Of a DNA stretch of 33,740 nucleotides, positions 20,495 through 31,846 are shown one piece after another (position 1 is the stretch's first letter; every line of letters starts with the position of its first letter). The position numbers were made by a program, and so were the translations under genes. Below the pieces are notes generated by a model. That model saw nothing but the letters and a program-made list of their open reading frames with translations. It ran no database searches and was not told where the DNA came from. Origin of the DNA: Succinivibrionaceae bacterium (GTDB taxonomy: Bacteria > Pseudomonadota > Gammaproteobacteria > Enterobacterales > Succinivibrionaceae); assembly GCA_024688225.1 (NCBI GenBank), contig JAILEI010000095.1, positions 1 to 33,740 of the forward strand, written 5' to 3'.

Positions 20495-21298
20495 CTACTC
20501 GGCAGGCTTCTGCTCAGCGGCAGCGCCTTCCTGGGAACGGCGCGGGGCGGACTTCTTGTCCCCACCGCGGCCACGGCGCGGGCCGCGCGGCCCGTCGTCA
20601 CGGCGGCCCTTGCGCGCGCCCGGCGCGCCAGCGCCCTCATCGGACTCCTTCCCCGTCTCAAGCGGCAGCTCGCCGAGGATTTCGCCCTTGAAGATCCAGA
20701 TCTTCACCCCGATGGTGCCGTAGGTGGTCACCGCGGTGGAGACTGCGTAGTCGATGTCGGCACGCAGGGTGTGCAGGGGCACGCGGCCCTCGCGCAGCCA
20801 CTCGGTGCGGGCAATCTCGGCGCCGCCCAGGCGGCCGGAGACCTCGACCTTGATGCCGAGGGCGCCGTCGCCCATGGCACTCTGCATCGCCTTCTTCATC
20901 GCGCGGCGGAACATGACGCGGCGCTCGAGCTGGCCGGCGATGGAGTCGGCCACCAGCTGCGCGTCAAGGTTGGGCTTGCGGATTTCGGCAATGTTGACCT
21001 GGGCGGGCACGCCGGCGATCTTGGCGATGCGCTGGCGCAGCTTGTCCACGTCCTCGCCCTTCTTGCCAATCACGATGCCCGGGCGCGCCGTGTGGATGGT
21101 GACCCGGATGCTCTTGGCGGGGCGGTCAATGACAATCTTCGACACCGAGGCGTTCTTCAGCTCCTTGGTCAGGAACTTGCGGACCTCAAAGTCGCCCTTG
21201 ATGTTGGCCGGGAAGGTCGCCGAGTTGGCGTACCAGACCGAGGAATAGGGCTTGGTGATGCCGAGCCTGATTCCAATGGGATTAACTTTCTGACCCAT
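20495..21298 (-). CDS. rpsC: 30S ribosomal protein S3 with Arg/Gly-rich C-terminal extension
   Basis: [25 protein letters not shown]...; tail [41 protein letters not shown]. Confidence 0.97.
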   Translation of the reverse strand: MGQKVNPIGIRLGITKPYSSVWYANSATFPANIKGDFEVRKFLTKELKNASVSKIVIDRPAKSIRVTIHTARPGIVIGKKGEDVDKLRQRIAKIAGVPAQVNIAEIRKPNLDAQLVADSIAGQLERRVMFRRAMKKAMQSAMGDGALGIKVEVSGRLGGAEIARTEWLREGRVPLHTLRADIDYAVSTAVTTYGTIGVKIWIFKGEILGELPLETGKESDEGAGAPGARKGRRDDGPRGPRRGRGGDKKSAPRRSQEGAAAEQKPAE

Positions 21299-21310
21299 CT
21301 GCTGCTCCTG

Positions 21311-21643
21311 TTAACGTTCCGCGACCACAATGAAGATGTGCGAGGTGCGCTTGACGATCCGGTCGGCGCGGCCCTTGGCACGCGGGCGGATGCGCTTGAG
21401 CGACGGGCCCTCGTCGATCTGGATGCGCTTCACGAAGAGGGTGTCCACATCGAGCTGCGCGTTGTTCTGGGCGTTGGCAATGGCAGACTGCAGCACCTTG
21501 TAGATAAGGGCGGCCGCCTTGCGGGGGCTGAACTTGAGCAGGTCGAGCGCCTTGCCGACGGGGAGGCCGCGAACCTGATCAGCGACCAGGCGCGCCTTCT
21601 GCGCGGAAGAGCGTGCGTAACGGTGAATTGCTCTAACTTCCAT
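21311..21643 (-). CDS. rplV: 50S ribosomal protein L22
   Basis: [42 protein letters not shown]. Confidence 0.97.
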   Translation of the reverse strand: MEVRAIHRYARSSAQKARLVADQVRGLPVGKALDLLKFSPRKAAALIYKVLQSAIANAQNNAQLDVDTLFVKRIQIDEGPSLKRIRPRAKGRADRIVKRTSHIFIVVAER

Positions 21644-21660
21644 TTAATTGACACACTCCA

Positions 21661-21939
21661 TTAGGCTTTCTTATCAGCGTCGCCACCGTGGCCCTTGAAG
21701 GTCCGGGTGGGGGCGAACTCACCAAGCTTGTGGCCGATCATCTCATCGGAGACGAACACGGGCACGTGCTGGCGGCCATTGTGGACGGCGATGGTCAGGC
21801 CAATCATGGCCGGGACAATCATGGAACGGCGTGACCAGGTCTTGATCGGCCGCTTGTCGCCCGACTGCGCGGCCTGCTCCACCTTCTTGAGCAAGGAGGC
21901 GTCGATGAACGGGCCTTTTTTCAGAGAACGTGATGACAT
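21661..21939 (-). CDS. rpsS: 30S ribosomal protein S19
   Basis: [23 protein letters not shown]...[31 protein letters not shown]. Confidence 0.97.
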   Translation of the reverse strand: MSSRSLKKGPFIDASLLKKVEQAAQSGDKRPIKTWSRRSMIVPAMIGLTIAVHNGRQHVPVFVSDEMIGHKLGEFAPTRTFKGHGGDADKKA

Positions 21940-21960
21940 TTTCTATCCTCAGGAAAACTG

Positions 21961-22773
21961 CTAGCGATGACGGACAATGTACTTCTCGGTACGCTTGTTC
22001 TTGCGGGTCTTGTAACCCTTGCACGGCACACCCCAAGGAGTGCGCGGCTGGATGCCCTTGTTGCGGCCCTCGCCACCACCATGCGGGTGGTCGATCGGGT
22101 TCATCGCCATGCCGCGGACGGTCGGGCGGATGCCACGCCAGCGCTTCGCGCCAGCCTTGCCCAGCTGCTCGAGCATGTGCTCGGCATTGCCGACCTCGCC
22201 GAGGGTGGCGCGGCCATTGGCCAGGACACGGCGCATCTCGCCGGAGCGCAGGCGCAGGGTCACATAGGTGCCCTCACGCGCCAGGAGCTCGCAGTAGCAG
22301 CCCGCGCTGCGCGCCAGCTGGCCGCCCTTGCCCGGGGTGAGCTCCACGTTGTGGATGGTCGAGCCGAGCGGGATGTTGCGCATCGGGAGGGCATTGCCCA
22401 CCGAGATCGGCGCATCGTCGCCGGACTGGATCATGTCACCGGGGTTCAGGCCCTTCGGCGCCAGGATGTAGCGGTGCTCGCCGTCGGTGTAGCACACCAG
22501 GGCGATGTGGCAGCTGCGGTTGGGGTCATACTCAATGCGGACAACCTTGGCCTGCACGCCGTCCTTGTCACGCTTGAAGTCGATGAGACGGTAGCGCTGC
22601 TTGTGGCCGCCACCGATGTGGCGCACCGAGATGCGGCCCGTGTTGTCACGGCCGCCAGTCTTGCGCTTCTGCTCCACGAGGGCCTTGAAGGGCTTGCCCT
22701 TCCAGAGACCGGGGGTCTTGACTGAAACCTTGTGACGACGCCCAGGTGAAGTGGGCTTTGCCTTGACGATCAT
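21961..22773 (-). CDS. rplB: 50S ribosomal protein L2
   Basis: [22 protein letters not shown]...[23 protein letters not shown]. Confidence 0.98.
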   Translation of the reverse strand: MIVKAKPTSPGRRHKVSVKTPGLWKGKPFKALVEQKRKTGGRDNTGRISVRHIGGGHKQRYRLIDFKRDKDGVQAKVVRIEYDPNRSCHIALVCYTDGEHRYILAPKGLNPGDMIQSGDDAPISVGNALPMRNIPLGSTIHNVELTPGKGGQLARSAGCYCELLAREGTYVTLRLRSGEMRRVLANGRATLGEVGNAEHMLEQLGKAGAKRWRGIRPTVRGMAMNPIDHPHGGGEGRNKGIQPRTPWGVPCKGYKTRKNKRTEKYIVRHR

Positions 22774-23096
22774 TACTTGCTCTCCTCAGTCTTGACAGCC
22801 GCTCCCAAGTCGACGGTCTGGCCCGGCTCCAGGGTGACATAGGCCTTCTTCCAGTCGGAACGCTGGCCAATGCCATAACGGGTGCGGCGGGTCTTGCCCT
22901 TGACATTGAGGGTATTGACGCTCTTAACCTTTACCTTGAACAACATCTCAACCGCGGCCTTGACCTCGACCTTGTTGGCATCGCGCAGCACCTCGAGGAC
23001 GAGGAACTGGTTGGGGTCATGGCGCACCGTGCCCTTCTCGGTCACGATCTGGCGGCGGATGATGGACAGCAGACGTGCTTCTTGCTCTTGAATCAT
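22773..23096 (-). CDS. rplW: 50S ribosomal protein L23
   Basis: [45 protein letters not shown] overlap with rplD. Confidence 0.95.
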   Translation of the reverse strand: MIQEQEARLLSIIRRQIVTEKGTVRHDPNQFLVLEVLRDANKVEVKAAVEMLFKVKVKSVNTLNVKGKTRRTRYGIGQRSDWKKAYVTLEPGQTVDLGAAVKTEESK

Positions 23097-23704
23097 TTCA
23101 GCAGCTCCTCAACCCTCTTGACGGCGGCAGAGGTCATCAGGACCTTGTCGAAGTTGATGAGGTTCACGGGGTTGAACATCGAGGTGCCCGGCTGGCAAAC
23201 CTCAACCTTGTAGATGTTGCGGGAGGCCAGGTACAGATCCTCGTTCACCTTGTCGGTGACGATCAGCACGCGCTTGAGGTCCATTTCCTTGAGCTTGCTG
23301 ACCAGGGTCTTGGTCTTGTGGTCGGCGATGGTGAAGTCGTCGACGACCAGCAGGCGGCCCTCGCGGAGCAGCTCAGAGAGGATGCAGCGCATCGCGCCGC
23401 GGTACATCTTGCGGTTGACCTTCTTGCTCCAGTCCTGGGGCTTGGCGGCAAAGATGGTGCCGCCGCCGCGCCACAGCGGGGAACGGCTCGAGCCGGCGCG
23501 CGCGCGCCCGGTGCCCTTCTGGCGGAAGGGCTTCTTGCCGCCGCCCGACACCTCGGAACGGGTCTTCTGCGCCCGGGTCCCAGCGCGGCCGGTGCTCAGG
23601 TAGGAAACCACCACCTGGTGCACAAGGGCGTCGTTGAACTCGCGGCCGAAAGTAGACTCGGAGACCTCGATCTGCTTGTCAGCGCCTAACAGCTTTAATT
23701 CCAT
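23093..23704 (-). CDS. rplD: 50S ribosomal protein L4
   Basis: [60 protein letters not shown]. Confidence 0.97.
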   Translation of the reverse strand: MELKLLGADKQIEVSESTFGREFNDALVHQVVVSYLSTGRAGTRAQKTRSEVSGGGKKPFRQKGTGRARAGSSRSPLWRGGGTIFAAKPQDWSKKVNRKMYRGAMRCILSELLREGRLLVVDDFTIADHKTKTLVSKLKEMDLKRVLIVTDKVNEDLYLASRNIYKVEVCQPGTSMFNPVNLINFDKVLMTSAAVKRVEELLK

Positions 23705-23721
23705 GATCCAATAACCTCGCG

Positions 23722-24366
23722 TTACGCTTTAACACTCGGACGAACGATAAGGTCGCCATTGTTGGCGCCCGGCACGGCCCCCTTGACGAGAAGCAGGTTG
23801 CGCTCATTGTCGATGCGCACGAGGTCAAGGCACAGCACGGTGACACGCTCATTGCCCATGCGCCCGGCCATCTTCTTGCCCTTGAACACATGGCCCGGGG
23901 TCTGGTTCTGGCCGGTGGAGCCAGGGACGCGGTGCGAGCGCGAGTTGCCGTGGGTGTAGTCCTGGTGGCGGAAGTTGTAGCGCTTGATGGTGCCCGCGGT
24001 GCCCTTGCCCTTGGAGGTGCCGGTCACGTCGACCTTCTTCACGTCCTTGAAGGCATCAACCTTGATCTCGGTGCCCACGGGGTAGGCGGCGAGATCCTGC
24101 TCGTCGAGGCGGAACTCCCACAGGCCGCGGCCCGCGGCGACGCCGGCCTTGGCGAAGTGCCCGGCCTCGGGCTTGGTGAGGCGGCTCGCCTTGCGCTCGC
24201 CAGTGGTGACCTGGATGGCGCAGTAGCCATCGGTCTCATTGTTCTTCACCTGGGTGACCCGGTTCGCCTCGACCAGGATGACGGTGACGGGAATGGTCTT
24301 GCCATTCTCGTTGAACACTCTCGTCATTCCCAGCTTGCGGCCAATCAAACCAATTGACATTGTCAT
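23722..24366 (-). CDS. rplC: 50S ribosomal protein L3
   Basis: [28 protein letters not shown]...[38 protein letters not shown]; start 24366 or 24360. Confidence 0.97.
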   Translation of the reverse strand: MTMSIGLIGRKLGMTRVFNENGKTIPVTVILVEANRVTQVKNNETDGYCAIQVTTGERKASRLTKPEAGHFAKAGVAAGRGLWEFRLDEQDLAAYPVGTEIKVDAFKDVKKVDVTGTSKGKGTAGTIKRYNFRHQDYTHGNSRSHRVPGSTGQNQTPGHVFKGKKMAGRMGNERVTVLCLDLVRIDNERNLLLVKGAVPGANNGDLIVRPSVKA

Positions 24367-24377
24367 TTTCCCTCTTT

Positions 24378-24868
<491 letters not shown>

Positions 24869-24874
24869 GCGAAC

Positions 24875-24903
24875 ATTCTACACGAATAATCGGGGATTGC
24901 CAA
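24875..24903 (-). promoter_or_regulatory. S10 operon sigma70 promoter
   Basis: Minus strand TTGGCA (24898-24903), 17-nt spacer, TAGAAT (24875-24880). Confidence 0.75.
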
Positions 24904-24924
24904 AATTTTGTGCGCGCCTATGAT
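24897..24924 (+). promoter_or_regulatory. queH promoter, overlapping the S10 promoter -35
   Basis: Plus strand TTGCCA (24897-24902), 16-nt spacer, TATGAT (24919-24924). Confidence 0.6.
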
Positions 24925-24956
24925 GTTCAGGTTGGTCACGCAAGGGGGGAAGGGCC

Positions 24957-25610
24957 ATGCTTGAACTCGATCACCGTCCCTGGGAGGGGGCGCCGGGCGG
25001 CCTGCCCGCGGACTTCGGGGACACCCCGCTCTCAGGGCTGCGCCTGCCCGACGGCAGCCGCGACCTGCTGCTGCACTGCTGCTGCGCCCCCTGCTCGGGC
25101 GCGGTGCTCGAGGCGCTGGTCAGCAATGGGCTGCGCCCCATCGCCTACTTTGGCAACCCCAACATCCAGCCCGACGCTGAGTGGCGCCGCCGCCGCGATG
25201 AGCTCCTGGCCTTCGCCGCGCGCCTTGGGGTGCAGTGCGTGGTGGACACCACCCCCCACTCCGAGTGGCGGCGCCTCATCGCCGGCATGGAGGGCGCCCC
25301 CGAGCGGGGGCGGCGCTGCCTGGCCTGCTTTACCCTGCGCCTGAGGGCCGCGGCGCGCTTCGCTGCCGCCCTGGGGCTGCCCTACCTCGCCACCACCCTC
25401 GCCACCTCGCGCTGGAAGAGCAAGCCCCAGGTGGACATGGCGGGGCGCGCCGCCACCGCCACGGTGCGGGGGGTGGAGTACTGGGACCAGGACTGGCGCA
25501 AGCAGGGCATGGCCGAGCGCCGCAACTGCCTGGTGCGCGCCATCGGCTTCTACAACCAGGAGTACTGCGGCTGCGAGTTCAGCTCGCGCTACCCGCGTCA
25601 GGCGCCGTAG
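24957..25610 (+). CDS. queH: Epoxyqueuosine reductase QueH (DUF208)
   Basis: [67 protein letters not shown]. Confidence 0.92.
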   Translation: MLELDHRPWEGAPGGLPADFGDTPLSGLRLPDGSRDLLLHCCCAPCSGAVLEALVSNGLRPIAYFGNPNIQPDAEWRRRRDELLAFAARLGVQCVVDTTPHSEWRRLIAGMEGAPERGRRCLACFTLRLRAAARFAAALGLPYLATTLATSRWKSKPQVDMAGRAATATVRGVEYWDQDWRKQGMAERRNCLVRAIGFYNQEYCGCEFSSRYPRQAP

Positions 25611-26239
25611 CGCTCGCGGTAGTCAAGCATCGCCGGGAGGTGCTCGCCCAGGGTGGGGCTGCCCTCGAGGTAGGCGATGAGGTCGGAGAGGCGGATGATG
25701 GGCACCACCCTAATCCCCAGGTCGCGCTCGGCCTCGGGGATGGCCCCCATCCCGCCCTGGCCGCGCTCCTCCCGGTCAAGGGCAATCACCGCGCAGGAGA
25801 GGTGCCCCCCGGCGGCGCTGATGATCCCGTGCCCCTCGCGGATGGCGGTGCCCGCGGTGATGACGTCGTCCACCAGGGTCACCTCGCCCTGGAGCGGCGC
25901 CCCCACGATGGAGCCGCCCTCGCCGTGATCCTTCTTCTCCTTGCGGTTGAAGCTCCAGGGCAGGCTCAGGCCATGCTCCTGCGCCAGCGCCATCGCCATG
26001 GCGCAGACCAGGGGGATGCCCTTGTAGGCCGGCCCGAAGAGGGTGTCGCAGGGCACCTTGGCCGCGGCAAAGGCCGCTGCGTAGCAGCGCCCCAGCTCCA
26101 GCAGGTCCTCGCCGGTGCAAAAGCCGCCGGCATTGAAGAAGTAGGGGCTGACCCGCCCGGACTTGAGGGTGAACTGCCCAAAGCGCAGCACCTCGCGGCG
26201 AATGGCCAGGTCGATGAACCGCTGCTGGTAGTCTTGCAT
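25598..26239 (-). CDS. pyrE: Orotate phosphoribosyltransferase
   Basis: [60 protein letters not shown]. Confidence 0.96.
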   Translation of the reverse strand: MQDYQQRFIDLAIRREVLRFGQFTLKSGRVSPYFFNAGGFCTGEDLLELGRCYAAAFAAAKVPCDTLFGPAYKGIPLVCAMAMALAQEHGLSLPWSFNRKEKKDHGEGGSIVGAPLQGEVTLVDDVITAGTAIREGHGIISAAGGHLSCAVIALDREERGQGGMGAIPEAERDLGIRVVPIIRLSDLIAYLEGSPTLGEHLPAMLDYRERYGA

Positions 26240-26289
26240 GACCGCCTCCTTGTGGTGGTGCCCCGGGCCCCTGCCCGCGGCGTGCTGCG

Positions 26290-26328
26290 ATTATAGCCCA
26301 AGCGGGGCGCCCCGCCCTCTGCTAGAAT
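26290..26328. promoter_or_regulatory. Divergent pyrE/yicC promoter region with 14-bp GC palindrome
   Basis: Minus TATAAT at 26290-26295, plus TAGAAT at 26323-26328, GCGGGGCGCCCCGC at 26302-26315 between them. Confidence 0.5.
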
Positions 26329-26365
26329 GCCCTCGGTTCCCAGGCACGGCAAGGAGGATGGCAAC

Positions 26366-27217
26366 ATGGGCAGGATCATGAGCATGACGGGCTTTGCGAC
26401 CCGCACGATGGCGGGCGGGGGATCGTCCTACACCTGCACGGTGAGGAGCGTCAACGGGCGCTTCCTCGACCTCTCCTTCCGCCTCCCCGAGGGCTTCCGG
26501 CACCTTGAGGGGCAGCTGCGCGAGGCGGTGCGCCGGCGGCTCTCCCGCGGCAAGGTGGACATCACCATCACCGAGGAAGCCAGCGTGGGGGGCGAGCTCA
26601 CCCTCAACGAGGAACTGCTCCGCAAGCTCGGCGGCGCGGCGCGGCGGATCTCCGAGGCCGTGGGCGGGGCAAGCGTCGACGCCACCGCGCTCCTGGCCTG
26701 GCCGGGCATGGTGGTCCAGCCCGCCGGCCTGGGGGAGGGGATCGTGGCCCTCCTTGACAGCGCCCTGGAGGGGCTGCAGGAGGCCCGCGCCGAGGAGGGC
26801 GCCCGCCTCCGCGACTTCCTCCTCGAGCGGCTGCAGGTGATCGAGCGCGGCCTTGACCAGGTGCGGGAGATGCTCGACAGCCTCACCCAGGGGGAGCGCG
26901 ACCGCCTCCTGCAGCGCCTGGAGGCGCTGGGCGCCGAGGCCGAGCCCGGCCGCCTCGAGCAGGAGGTGGCGCTCCTGGCCCAGCGCAGCGACGTGCGCGA
27001 GGAGCACGATCGCCTGCGCGCCCACATCGCCTCGGCCCGCGGGATCCTCGAGGCGGGCGGGGTGTGCGGCAAGCGCCTCGACTTCCTGATGCAGGAGTTC
27101 AACCGCGAGGCCAACACCACGGCCTCCAAGTCCACCAGCATCGAGCTCACCCGGATCGCCATCGAGTTCAAGGTGGCCATCGAGCAGATGCGCGAGCAGG
27201 TGCAGAACCTCGAGTAA
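26366..27217 (+). CDS. yicC: YicC family protein (endoribonuclease-like stress protein)
   Basis: MSMTGFATR...VRSVNGRFLDLSFRLPEGFRHLEGQLREAVRRRLSRGKVDI...C-terminal KRLDFLMQEFNREANTTASKS; start trimmed to 26366. Confidence 0.93.
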   Translation: MGRIMSMTGFATRTMAGGGSSYTCTVRSVNGRFLDLSFRLPEGFRHLEGQLREAVRRRLSRGKVDITITEEASVGGELTLNEELLRKLGGAARRISEAVGGASVDATALLAWPGMVVQPAGLGEGIVALLDSALEGLQEARAEEGARLRDFLLERLQVIERGLDQVREMLDSLTQGERDRLLQRLEALGAEAEPGRLEQEVALLAQRSDVREEHDRLRAHIASARGILEAGGVCGKRLDFLMQEFNREANTTASKSTSIELTRIAIEFKVAIEQMREQVQNLE

Positions 27218-27220
27218 CCC

Positions 27221-29002
27221 CTACCCCAGCACCATCGGGCTGCGCCCCAGGCGCTGGGCCTTGTACATCATCATCCTGAGCAGCCGCGGCACGCTGTCCG
27301 GGCCGCGGGCGCGCATCTCATCGAGGATGGTGAGCGCAAGGCCCGGCTTGCTCTGGCGGTGGATGGCGGTCTCAATGACCTTGTCCACCGTTTCCCCCCG
27401 CCGCAGCGGGCGGTTGATCCCCGCCGCCTGGCGGAAGGACTCCGCAAAGCCGTTGGCATAGAGGAAGTGCTCGATGTCGAGGCTGGGGAGGATGAGCAGG
27501 TGGTCGCCGAGGTTGTAGTCGGTGAAGGACATGACCGTCTTGGCGTAGCGCTGCCCCGCCTCGTCGCCGTCGGTGAGCACGAAGAAGGAGATCCCCAGCT
27601 GCCTGGAGAGCTTGAGCAGGGGGTGCAGCCCGCACTGGGCAAACTCGAGGATGCGCAGCCCGCAGCAGGGCAGGCTGATGCCCATGAGGTTGGCCACCTC
27701 ATTGAGGATCCACACCTCGGTCTCCCCCTCGACCAGCAGCCAGGCCCGCGCGAAGAAGGCAATCGGGCGGCTCATGCGGACGTGGAAGGCGATGCGCCTG
27801 AGATCCTGGGCGCTGAAGCGCTCGGAGTTGAGCCTATAGCAGCGCGTGTCGTAGCGCAGGCGGCAGAGCCGGCGCAGCGAGGACAGCGGCTGGGCGCTGA
27901 CAAAGTCGCAGGAGTTGGTGGTGATGATCTTCTGGGTGGGGAGGGTGTTCACCACCGACCAGAAGGAGAGCAGCATCGAGGGGTGGAAGCGCGACTCGAT
28001 GTCCTCGAAGATGAGGATGGGCCGCGCCTGGGGATCGAACCTGCGCTTGCCCTTGGAGAGGGTCAGGGAGCTGATGAGGTAGGTCGCCAGCAGCTTGTTG
28101 ACGCTCAGGTCGTCGGACTTGAGCAGCGACTGCAGCGAGGTCATCGACTCCAGGGAGTAGGGGCGGTTGACCACCTCGCGGATGGACTCGGGGGTGCGGC
28201 GGTTGACCCGGCGCACGAAGCTGCCGTTGTAGTTGGTCAGGTACTTGTAGAAGACCTCGTCGAGGGTGCGCACGCACTCGTTGATTTCCTCGGCGCTGGC
28301 ATCGGTGCCGGTGGCGAGCTCCACCACCTTGCGCGAGACCTCCAGGCTGTCATGATCAAGGCCCGGGGCGTCGCCATCCACGGTGGGCACGTCCTGGGGG
28401 TGCACGCGGCTGTCGCGCAGCCTCAGCACCGGGTTCATCTCGATGAGCAGCGCCACCTGGTCGGGCACGTCCACACCCTTAATTTCCCTGCCGTGCTGGT
28501 CAAGGAAGCAGTGCGTGGTGGCAAAGCCCCCCGTGGTACGGCCGCCGCGGGCGCGCCAGCGGATGCGCATGAACCCGTCGCGCGAGCTCGACCACACCGG
28601 GGCCAGGCGCCTCAGGCGCCGAAAGCGGGTGGCGTCGCCCGGGTGATCCTCGCGGAAGGTCAGCTCCACCACGATCGCGCCGGGCTCACACTCGTAGACG
28701 TCATGGCGCAGGAAGCGGCTGTCCTCGCGGCGGTAGTCCGCGTCCTCGGCCGCCGAGGGGGCACCCCCCTCCTCCCCGCCCCCCTCGGGGGCGGCGGAGT
28801 CAACGCGGATGGGCAGGTAGAGATCCTGCTCCTCGAAGCTGCAGGGGGCGGCGTCGCGCCCCAGCATCACCCACAGCGCCCGGAGCAGCGAGGTCTTGCC
28901 CCAGGTGTTCTCGCCGATCAGGGTGGTGGTGTCCTGCTCGAGGTCCAGGCAGACGCTGCGCAGGCCCCGGAAGTTGTGGGCCTCAACGCGCTCCAGGTGC
29001 AT
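27221..29002 (-). CDS. ybjD: OLD-family ATP-dependent nuclease, YbjD-like (DUF2813)
   Basis: MHLERVEAHNFRGLRSVCLDLEQDTTTLIGENTWGKTSLLRAL (Walker A) and Toprim-like WLLVEGETEVWILNE...FFVLTDGDEAGQRYA. Confidence 0.85.
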   Translation of the reverse strand: MHLERVEAHNFRGLRSVCLDLEQDTTTLIGENTWGKTSLLRALWVMLGRDAAPCSFEEQDLYLPIRVDSAAPEGGGEEGGAPSAAEDADYRREDSRFLRHDVYECEPGAIVVELTFREDHPGDATRFRRLRRLAPVWSSSRDGFMRIRWRARGGRTTGGFATTHCFLDQHGREIKGVDVPDQVALLIEMNPVLRLRDSRVHPQDVPTVDGDAPGLDHDSLEVSRKVVELATGTDASAEEINECVRTLDEVFYKYLTNYNGSFVRRVNRRTPESIREVVNRPYSLESMTSLQSLLKSDDLSVNKLLATYLISSLTLSKGKRRFDPQARPILIFEDIESRFHPSMLLSFWSVVNTLPTQKIITTNSCDFVSAQPLSSLRRLCRLRYDTRCYRLNSERFSAQDLRRIAFHVRMSRPIAFFARAWLLVEGETEVWILNEVANLMGISLPCCGLRILEFAQCGLHPLLKLSRQLGISFFVLTDGDEAGQRYAKTVMSFTDYNLGDHLLILPSLDIEHFLYANGFAESFRQAAGINRPLRRGETVDKVIETAIHRQSKPGLALTILDEMRARGPDSVPRLLRMMMYKAQRLGRSPMVLG

Positions 29003-29023
29003 GCGGACTCCTTGCGCCAGGCG

Positions 29024-30403
29024 CTACTTGAGGTGCCAGGTGGTGCCCGCCGGGCCGTCCTCGATGACCACGCCCATGGCAGTGAGGCGGTCGCGCGCCT
29101 CGTCCGCCGCCTTGAAGTCCCGGCGCTCGCGCGCCGCGCGGCGCTCGGCGATGAGGGCCTCGATGGCGGCGCTGTCCACCCCGGACTCCGAGCCCGCGGC
29201 CCCCTTGAGGAAGGCCTCTGGATCCTGGCCCAGCAGACCGAGCACCCCCGAGAGCTCCAGGAGCCGGCCGACCAGGCCCGCGCACCGCCCCTCATCAGCC
29301 TCGCGGTTGACGAGGCGGGCCAGCTCAAAGAGCACCGAGAGCGCGCCCGGGGTGTTGAAGTCATCGTCCATGCACTCCACGAAGCGGGCCACCAGATCCT
29401 CCCCGCCCGCGGGGGCGCCGCGCCAGCGCCCGCGCACCGCGGTGTAGAGGCGGGTAAGGCCCGCCCGCGCCTGCTCGAGGTTCTGGCGCGAGTAGTTGAG
29501 TGGGCTGCGGTACTGCCCGGACATGAGGAAGAGGCGCACCGTCTCGGGGTCATACTCACGGAGCACGTCGCGGATGGTGAAGAAGTTGTTGAGCGACTTG
29601 GACATCTTCTCGTCGTTGATCATCACCATCCCCGAGTGCATCCAGTAGTTGACGTACGGGGTGTGGTAGGCGCAGCGGCTCTGGGCAATCTCGTTCTCAT
29701 GGTGCGGGAAGAGCAGGTCGGACCCTCCGCCGTGGATGTCAAAGTGGGCGCCCAGGTGCCGGCAGTTCATCGCCGAGCACTCGATGTGCCACCCCGGCCG
29801 GCCCTTGCCCCAGGGCGAGTCCCAGGCCGGCTCGCCGGGCTTGGACATCTTCCAGAGCACAAAGTCGTTGGGGTTGTGCTTGTCGGCGTTGACCCCCACC
29901 CTCGCCCCGGCCTCGAGGGCGTCCATGCGCTGCCCCGAGAGGCGGCCGTACTCCGGGAAGGAGTCTACGTTGAAGACCACGTCGCCGCCCTCGAGCACAT
30001 AGGCGTGCCCCTCCTCGAGGAGGCGGGCGGTGAGGCTGATGATTTCCGCGATGTGGTCAGTCGCGCGCGGCTCGAGGCTGGGGCGGAGGATGCCCAGCGC
30101 GTCAAAGTCGCGGTGCATCTCCACGATGTACTCCTCGGCGAGGTCGTGCGGGTCGACGCCCCGCTCATGGGCGCGGCGGATGATCTTGTCATCGATGTCG
30201 GTGATGTTGCGCACGTAGTTGACCTCGTAGCCGCGGTAGCGCAGGTAGCGCACCACCACGTCGAAGTTCACGAAGGTGCGCGCGTGGCCGATGTGGCAGA
30301 GGTCATAGACCGTGACCCCGCACACGTACATGCCGATCTTGCCCGGCTCAATGGGGGTGAAGGGTTCCTTGCGCTTGGTCAGTGAATTGTGAATCTGCAG
30401 CAT
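29024..30403 (-). CDS. cysS: Cysteinyl-tRNA synthetase
   Basis: [55 protein letters not shown]. Confidence 0.97.
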   Translation of the reverse strand: MLQIHNSLTKRKEPFTPIEPGKIGMYVCGVTVYDLCHIGHARTFVNFDVVVRYLRYRGYEVNYVRNITDIDDKIIRRAHERGVDPHDLAEEYIVEMHRDFDALGILRPSLEPRATDHIAEIISLTARLLEEGHAYVLEGGDVVFNVDSFPEYGRLSGQRMDALEAGARVGVNADKHNPNDFVLWKMSKPGEPAWDSPWGKGRPGWHIECSAMNCRHLGAHFDIHGGGSDLLFPHHENEIAQSRCAYHTPYVNYWMHSGMVMINDEKMSKSLNNFFTIRDVLREYDPETVRLFLMSGQYRSPLNYSRQNLEQARAGLTRLYTAVRGRWRGAPAGGEDLVARFVECMDDDFNTPGALSVLFELARLVNREADEGRCAGLVGRLLELSGVLGLLGQDPEAFLKGAAGSESGVDSAAIEALIAERRAARERRDFKAADEARDRLTAMGVVIEDGPAGTTWHLK

Positions 30404-30405
30404 GG

Positions 30406-30423
30406 TTAAGGAAATTTCCTTAA
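30406..30423. promoter_or_regulatory. 18-bp perfect palindrome overlapping the cysS ribosome-binding region
   Basis: TTAAGGAAATTTCCTTAA, 2 nt upstream of the cysS ATG (minus strand). Confidence 0.7.
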
Positions 30424-30432
30424 TAACAAATG

Positions 30433-30461
30433 GTTATATGTGAAACTGGAAGCCCTGGCAA
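30433..30461 (-). promoter_or_regulatory. cysS sigma70 promoter
   Basis: Minus strand TTGCCA (30456-30461), 17-nt spacer, TATAAC (30433-30438). Confidence 0.65.
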
Positions 30462-30462
30462 T

Positions 30463-30491
30463 TTGAAACCCCAGCACTGCCACGCTATAAT
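30463..30491 (+). promoter_or_regulatory. ppiB sigma70 promoter
   Basis: Plus strand TTGAAA (30463-30468), 17-nt spacer, TATAAT (30486-30491). Confidence 0.75.
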
Positions 30492-30569
30492 TGTGTGGAT
30501 TGCGCGGCAAAAATCAACCGCCGCGGGTGGGCGCGCCGCGCGCGCGCTGTTTTGCAACGGAAAAAAGAC

Positions 30570-31088
<519 letters not shown>

Positions 31089-31093
31089 CCACC

Positions 31094-31846
31094 ATGGCCG
31101 CCTACGTCATCGCCGACCTGCACCTTTCGGAGCACCGCCCCGCGCTGCTCGCCGCGCTGCGCGACTTCATCGGGCACCTGCTCATGGATGACCGGCTGAT
31201 CATCGCAGGCGACCTCTTCGACTACTTTGTGGGGGTGAGCGAGAGCGACCCCCTGCACCAGGCGGTGCGGGACCTCTTCCATGAGGCCGCGGACCATGGG
31301 GTGCAGGTGCTGTTCCAGCATGGCAACCGCGACTTCCTCATGAACCGCGCCGACGCGGCGTGGCTGGGGGTGCGGCTGCTGCCCCCGCTCTTCGTGCTCA
31401 CCACCACCCTGGGCCCGATGCTCATCATGCACGGCGACCAGCTGTGCACCAATGACCATGCCTACCAGCGCGCCAGGAAAATCTTCAGCTGGCGCTGGCT
31501 GCAGGCCTTCTTCAGGATGTTCCCCTACTCCACCCGGGAGGGCGTGGCCCTCACGATGCGCGAGCACAGCAAGCGCAGCAAGGCGGTCCGCAGCACCGAT
31601 CCCAACGTGTTCCGGGTGGTGAACGAGACCATGGCCCAGGCGCTCGCCAGCATGGAGTGCGTCGCGCTGGTCCACGGGCATGTGCATGCCTTCGCGCAGT
31701 ACCACGACCCCATTCCCGGGTGCAAGATCCGCATGGTGCTGGGCGCCTGGGGCCGCAAGTTCAGCTACGTGCGCGCCGACAGCAACGGCGTGACCACCGC
31801 CGAGCGGCCCCTTGAGTCCCTCAAGTCCGCCCAGCTGCTGCTCTAG
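31094..31846 (+). CDS. lpxH: UDP-2,3-diacylglucosamine diphosphatase
   Basis: VIADLHLSEHRPAL, IAGDLFDYFVG, FQHGNRDFLM, IMHGDQLCTND, LVHGHVHAF metallophosphoesterase motifs. Confidence 0.93.
   Translation: MAAYVIADLHLSEHRPALLAALRDFIGHLLMDDRLIIAGDLFDYFVGVSESDPLHQAVRDLFHEAADHGVQVLFQHGNRDFLMNRADAAWLGVRLLPPLFVLTTTLGPMLIMHGDQLCTNDHAYQRARKIFSWRWLQAFFRMFPYSTREGVALTMREHSKRSKAVRSTDPNVFRVVNETMAQALASMECVALVHGHVHAFAQYHDPIPGCKIRMVLGAWGRKFSYVRADSNGVTTAERPLESLKSAQLLL

Noticed and set aside
27359-30385. 1008-aa plus-strand ORF opposite ybjD and cysS
   Set aside because: Antisense frame of two clear CDSs in GC-rich DNA; His/Val/Gly/Ala/Asp-rich composition with no recognisable domain.
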